Positions 6,527 through 7,421 of a stretch of DNA of 7,421 nt are shown here, in pieces. The stretch's first letter is position 1. Each line of letters opens with the position of its first letter. The notes beneath the pieces were generated by a model that worked only from the letters and a program-made list of their open reading frames with translations, ran no database searches and was not told the origin of the DNA. The stretch covers positions 1-7,421 of the forward strand of contig JALNXZ010000070.1 in NCBI GenBank assembly GCA_023230125.1. Direction: 5' to 3'. The position numbers were made by a program, and so were the translations under genes. The stretch comes from Bacteroidales bacterium. Lineage in GTDB: Bacteria > Bacteroidota > Bacteroidia > Bacteroidales > UBA1402.

Positions 6527-7159
6527 TTATTTTCCGACAATGACTTTTGCGAAACGAATGACTTTTTCATTGAGGTAGTAACCTTTTTGTACGCAATCTA
6601 TCACTTTATCCTTAAGGTCTTCGGTGGGAGCTGGAATCGTTGTGATTGCTTCGTGAAGATCGGTGTCAAAAGTCTTGTTTTCAGTTTCAATTCCTGTAAC
6701 ACCATTTTGCTTGAGGAAGGCTTGTAATTTCGTATAGATGAGTTCCATGCCTTGTTTGACAGCTTCAATATCCTTTGCATCTCTGGTGGCAGCCAATCCT
6801 CGTTCCATATCATCAACGACATCCAAAATACTGACCAATACATTTTCTCCACCGTTTTTAATCAGTTCTGATTTTTCACGAAGACTGCGTTTCCGGTAGT
6901 TATCAAATTCAGCCAGACTTCTCAGATATGTATCATTGAGCTGATCGTATTTGGCCTGCAACTCATCAAAGGCTTTTTTTTCAGTGTTCACTTCATTTTC
7001 AGCCGAATCCTCGGCTTCTTCTTTTTGTACTGTTGAATCTTTTTCAGAAGTTGTGTCTTCCTCCGATTCTTTGTTTTCAATTCTCGCCTTTTCTACCGGG
7101 ATTTCATTTTTGTGCTGTTCTTCATTCTTAGGACCAGCCTCAGTTTTTGTATGCTTCAT
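6527..7159 (-). CDS. grpE: Nucleotide exchange factor GrpE
   Basis: GrpE releases ADP from DnaK so that the chaperone can complete its cycle with DnaJ; it acts in the cytoplasm as a dimer. The protein has 210 residues. The first 60 or so are a charged, Glu/Lys/Ser-rich, probably disordered tail. A long coiled-coil helix follows (about 62-110: FDELQAKYDQLNDTYLRSLA, EFDNYRKRS). The C-terminal beta-domain carries the family signatures DTDLHEAIT and GYYLNEKVIRFAKVIVGK. It ends exactly at the usual GK. The ATG at 7159 (MKHTKTE) is the only sensible start; a loss of some N-terminal residues would not affect the fold. dnaJ follows after 63 bases, the order common in this phylum, with dnaK elsewhere. 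The 240 bases upstream hold inverted repeats that may control the pair. Confidence 0.97.
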   Translation of the reverse strand: MKHTKTEAGPKNEEQHKNEIPVEKARIENKESEEDTTSEKDSTVQKEEAEDSAENEVNTEKKAFDELQAKYDQLNDTYLRSLAEFDNYRKRSLREKSELIKNGGENVLVSILDVVDDMERGLAATRDAKDIEAVKQGMELIYTKLQAFLKQNGVTGIETENKTFDTDLHEAITTIPAPTEDLKDKVIDCVQKGYYLNEKVIRFAKVIVGK

Positions 7160-7195
7160 ATCTTAACTTATTCAATTGGGTATGCAGTTCTCAAT

Positions 7196-7239
7196 AAACA
7201 AAAAGTCTGCCGAAATGAAACGACGGACGATTTGGCAGA
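7196..7239 (-). promoter_or_regulatory. Terminator-like hairpin in front of grpE, possible attenuator
   Basis: On the minus strand TCTGCCAAAT (7239-7230) and ATTTCGGCAGA (7216-7206) form a stem of ten pairs with one bulged base around a 13-base loop. The stem is followed by ACTTTTTGTTTA. This is the form of an intrinsic terminator, but it lies only about 40 bases before the grpE ATG, with no reading frame ending close by. It may therefore be a leader attenuator, or a second terminator for an upstream gene. Its left arm can instead pair with bases beyond the 7245-7272 palindrome. Confidence 0.45.
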
Positions 7240-7244
7240 AAATT

Positions 7245-7272
7245 ACTGAGAAATCAGTTCTGATTTGTCAGT
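7245..7272. repeat. 28-bp near-palindrome upstream of grpE, candidate operator or leader hairpin
   Basis: The core arms AAATCAG (7251-7257) and CTGATTT (7260-7266) are perfect inverted copies two bases apart. Outer arms ACTGA (7245-7249) and TCAGT (7268-7272) continue the symmetry after one mismatch (7250/7267), giving 12 of 13 matched pairs. Beyond it, TTGGCAGAA (7232-7240) and TTCCGCCAA (7273-7281) are again complementary except for one pair (G-U in RNA). It is not the CIRCE heat-shock element. On the minus strand TAATTTTC (7246-7239) overlaps its edge and matches TAnnTTTG at seven of eight positions. If that is the grpE -7 element, the palindrome would lie in the promoter spacer. Confidence 0.6.
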
Positions 7273-7325
7273 TTCCGCCAATTTATATTCATTCTGTCAG
7301 TAAAAAACAGGCGCTTTTTCCTGAT

Positions 7326-7370
7326 AAAAAATTACCCGATGAATGAACAGATTCCGATCGTGGCCGGGTA
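7326..7370 (-). terminator. Possible terminator of a minus-strand gene beyond the right edge
   Basis: On the minus strand TACCCG (7370-7365) and CGGGTA (7338-7333) can pair, followed by a run of six Ts. The loop is long (26 bases), so the hairpin is weaker than the one after rpoD. It would fit the end of a gene entering from the right. The segment 7371-7421 is too short to identify any gene. Confidence 0.35.
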
Positions 7371-7421
7371 GTAATGGTTCCCTATTAATCATGTGAAATG
7401 TACATCACCTTCTTGGTTACA

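Noticed and set aside
6248..6727. Plus-strand open frame of 159 residues opposite dnaJ and grpE
   Set aside because: It lies antisense across two well-identified genes, and its Phe-rich translation resembles a shadow frame with no recognisable domain.
5303..7159. grpE-dnaJ without dnaK as an unusual chaperone operon
   Set aside because: dnaK located elsewhere is normal for this phylum, so the arrangement is not remarkable.
7308..7323. CAGG / CCTG short stem followed by six Ts on the minus strand
   Set aside because: Four base pairs around an eight-base loop is too weak to call a terminator.
7385..7421. C-terminal scrap of a minus-strand gene (VTKKVMYISHD, stop at 7385-7387) or, on the plus strand, a start at 7398 (MYITFLVT)
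   Set aside because: About ten residues on either strand cannot be told from chance. The hairpin at 7326-7370 slightly favours the minus-strand reading, but no family can be recognised.
1..7421. Mobile elements, CRISPR arrays, tRNA genes or a new multi-gene defence-type system
   Set aside because: I found no transposase, integrase, array of spaced repeats or cloverleaf. Every long gene belongs to a known housekeeping or transport family.

Overview
The window looks like chromosomal DNA of a member of the Bacteroidales (Bacteroides/Prevotella/Porphyromonas relatives). The evidence is a short primary sigma factor of 286 residues beginning MRQLKITKSI, Bacteroidota-type -7 promoter elements (TAnnTTTG) before several genes, no Shine-Dalgarno sequences, a dipeptidyl-peptidase 5 homologue, and a grpE-dnaJ pair without an adjacent dnaK. 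Genus cannot be fixed from the sequence alone.

Layout. Bases 1-311 carry most of the RNase P RNA gene (rnpB) on the minus strand; its 3' end lies beyond the window. Bases 400-805 are a decayed plus-strand htrA/degP protease gene: the end of the protease domain, most of PDZ1 and a scrap of PDZ2 remain, with two adjacent in-frame nonsense codons, an internal deletion and two frame changes. rpoD follows (948-1808) and ends in a strong intrinsic terminator whose T-tract abuts a perfect -7 element. That element probably drives the next gene, a lipoprotein-type S9 peptidase of the DPP5 family (1885-3969). The gap 3970-4361 holds a 16-bp hairpin and a short orphan reading frame that looks like the tail of a lost surface or secreted protein. 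A zinc-type cation diffusion facilitator (4362-5306) runs convergently into dnaJ (5303-6463, minus), and their stop codons overlap. grpE (6527-7159, minus) lies upstream of dnaJ and probably shares its transcript. The stretch 7160-7421 has no gene I can support. It holds a 28-bp near-palindrome, a second hairpin with a T-tract that can compete with it, and a terminator-like hairpin for a minus-strand gene beyond the window.

How the genes relate. This is mostly a conserved housekeeping region: tRNA processing (rnpB), transcription (rpoD) and protein folding (grpE, dnaJ, co-chaperones of DnaK). Between them lie a peptide-catabolism enzyme and a metal-efflux pump. I see no mobile element, CRISPR array, phage gene or evident new multi-gene system. 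The observations most worth following are the htrA relic beside rpoD, the possible regulatory switch in front of grpE-dnaJ, and the compact terminator/promoter junction after rpoD.
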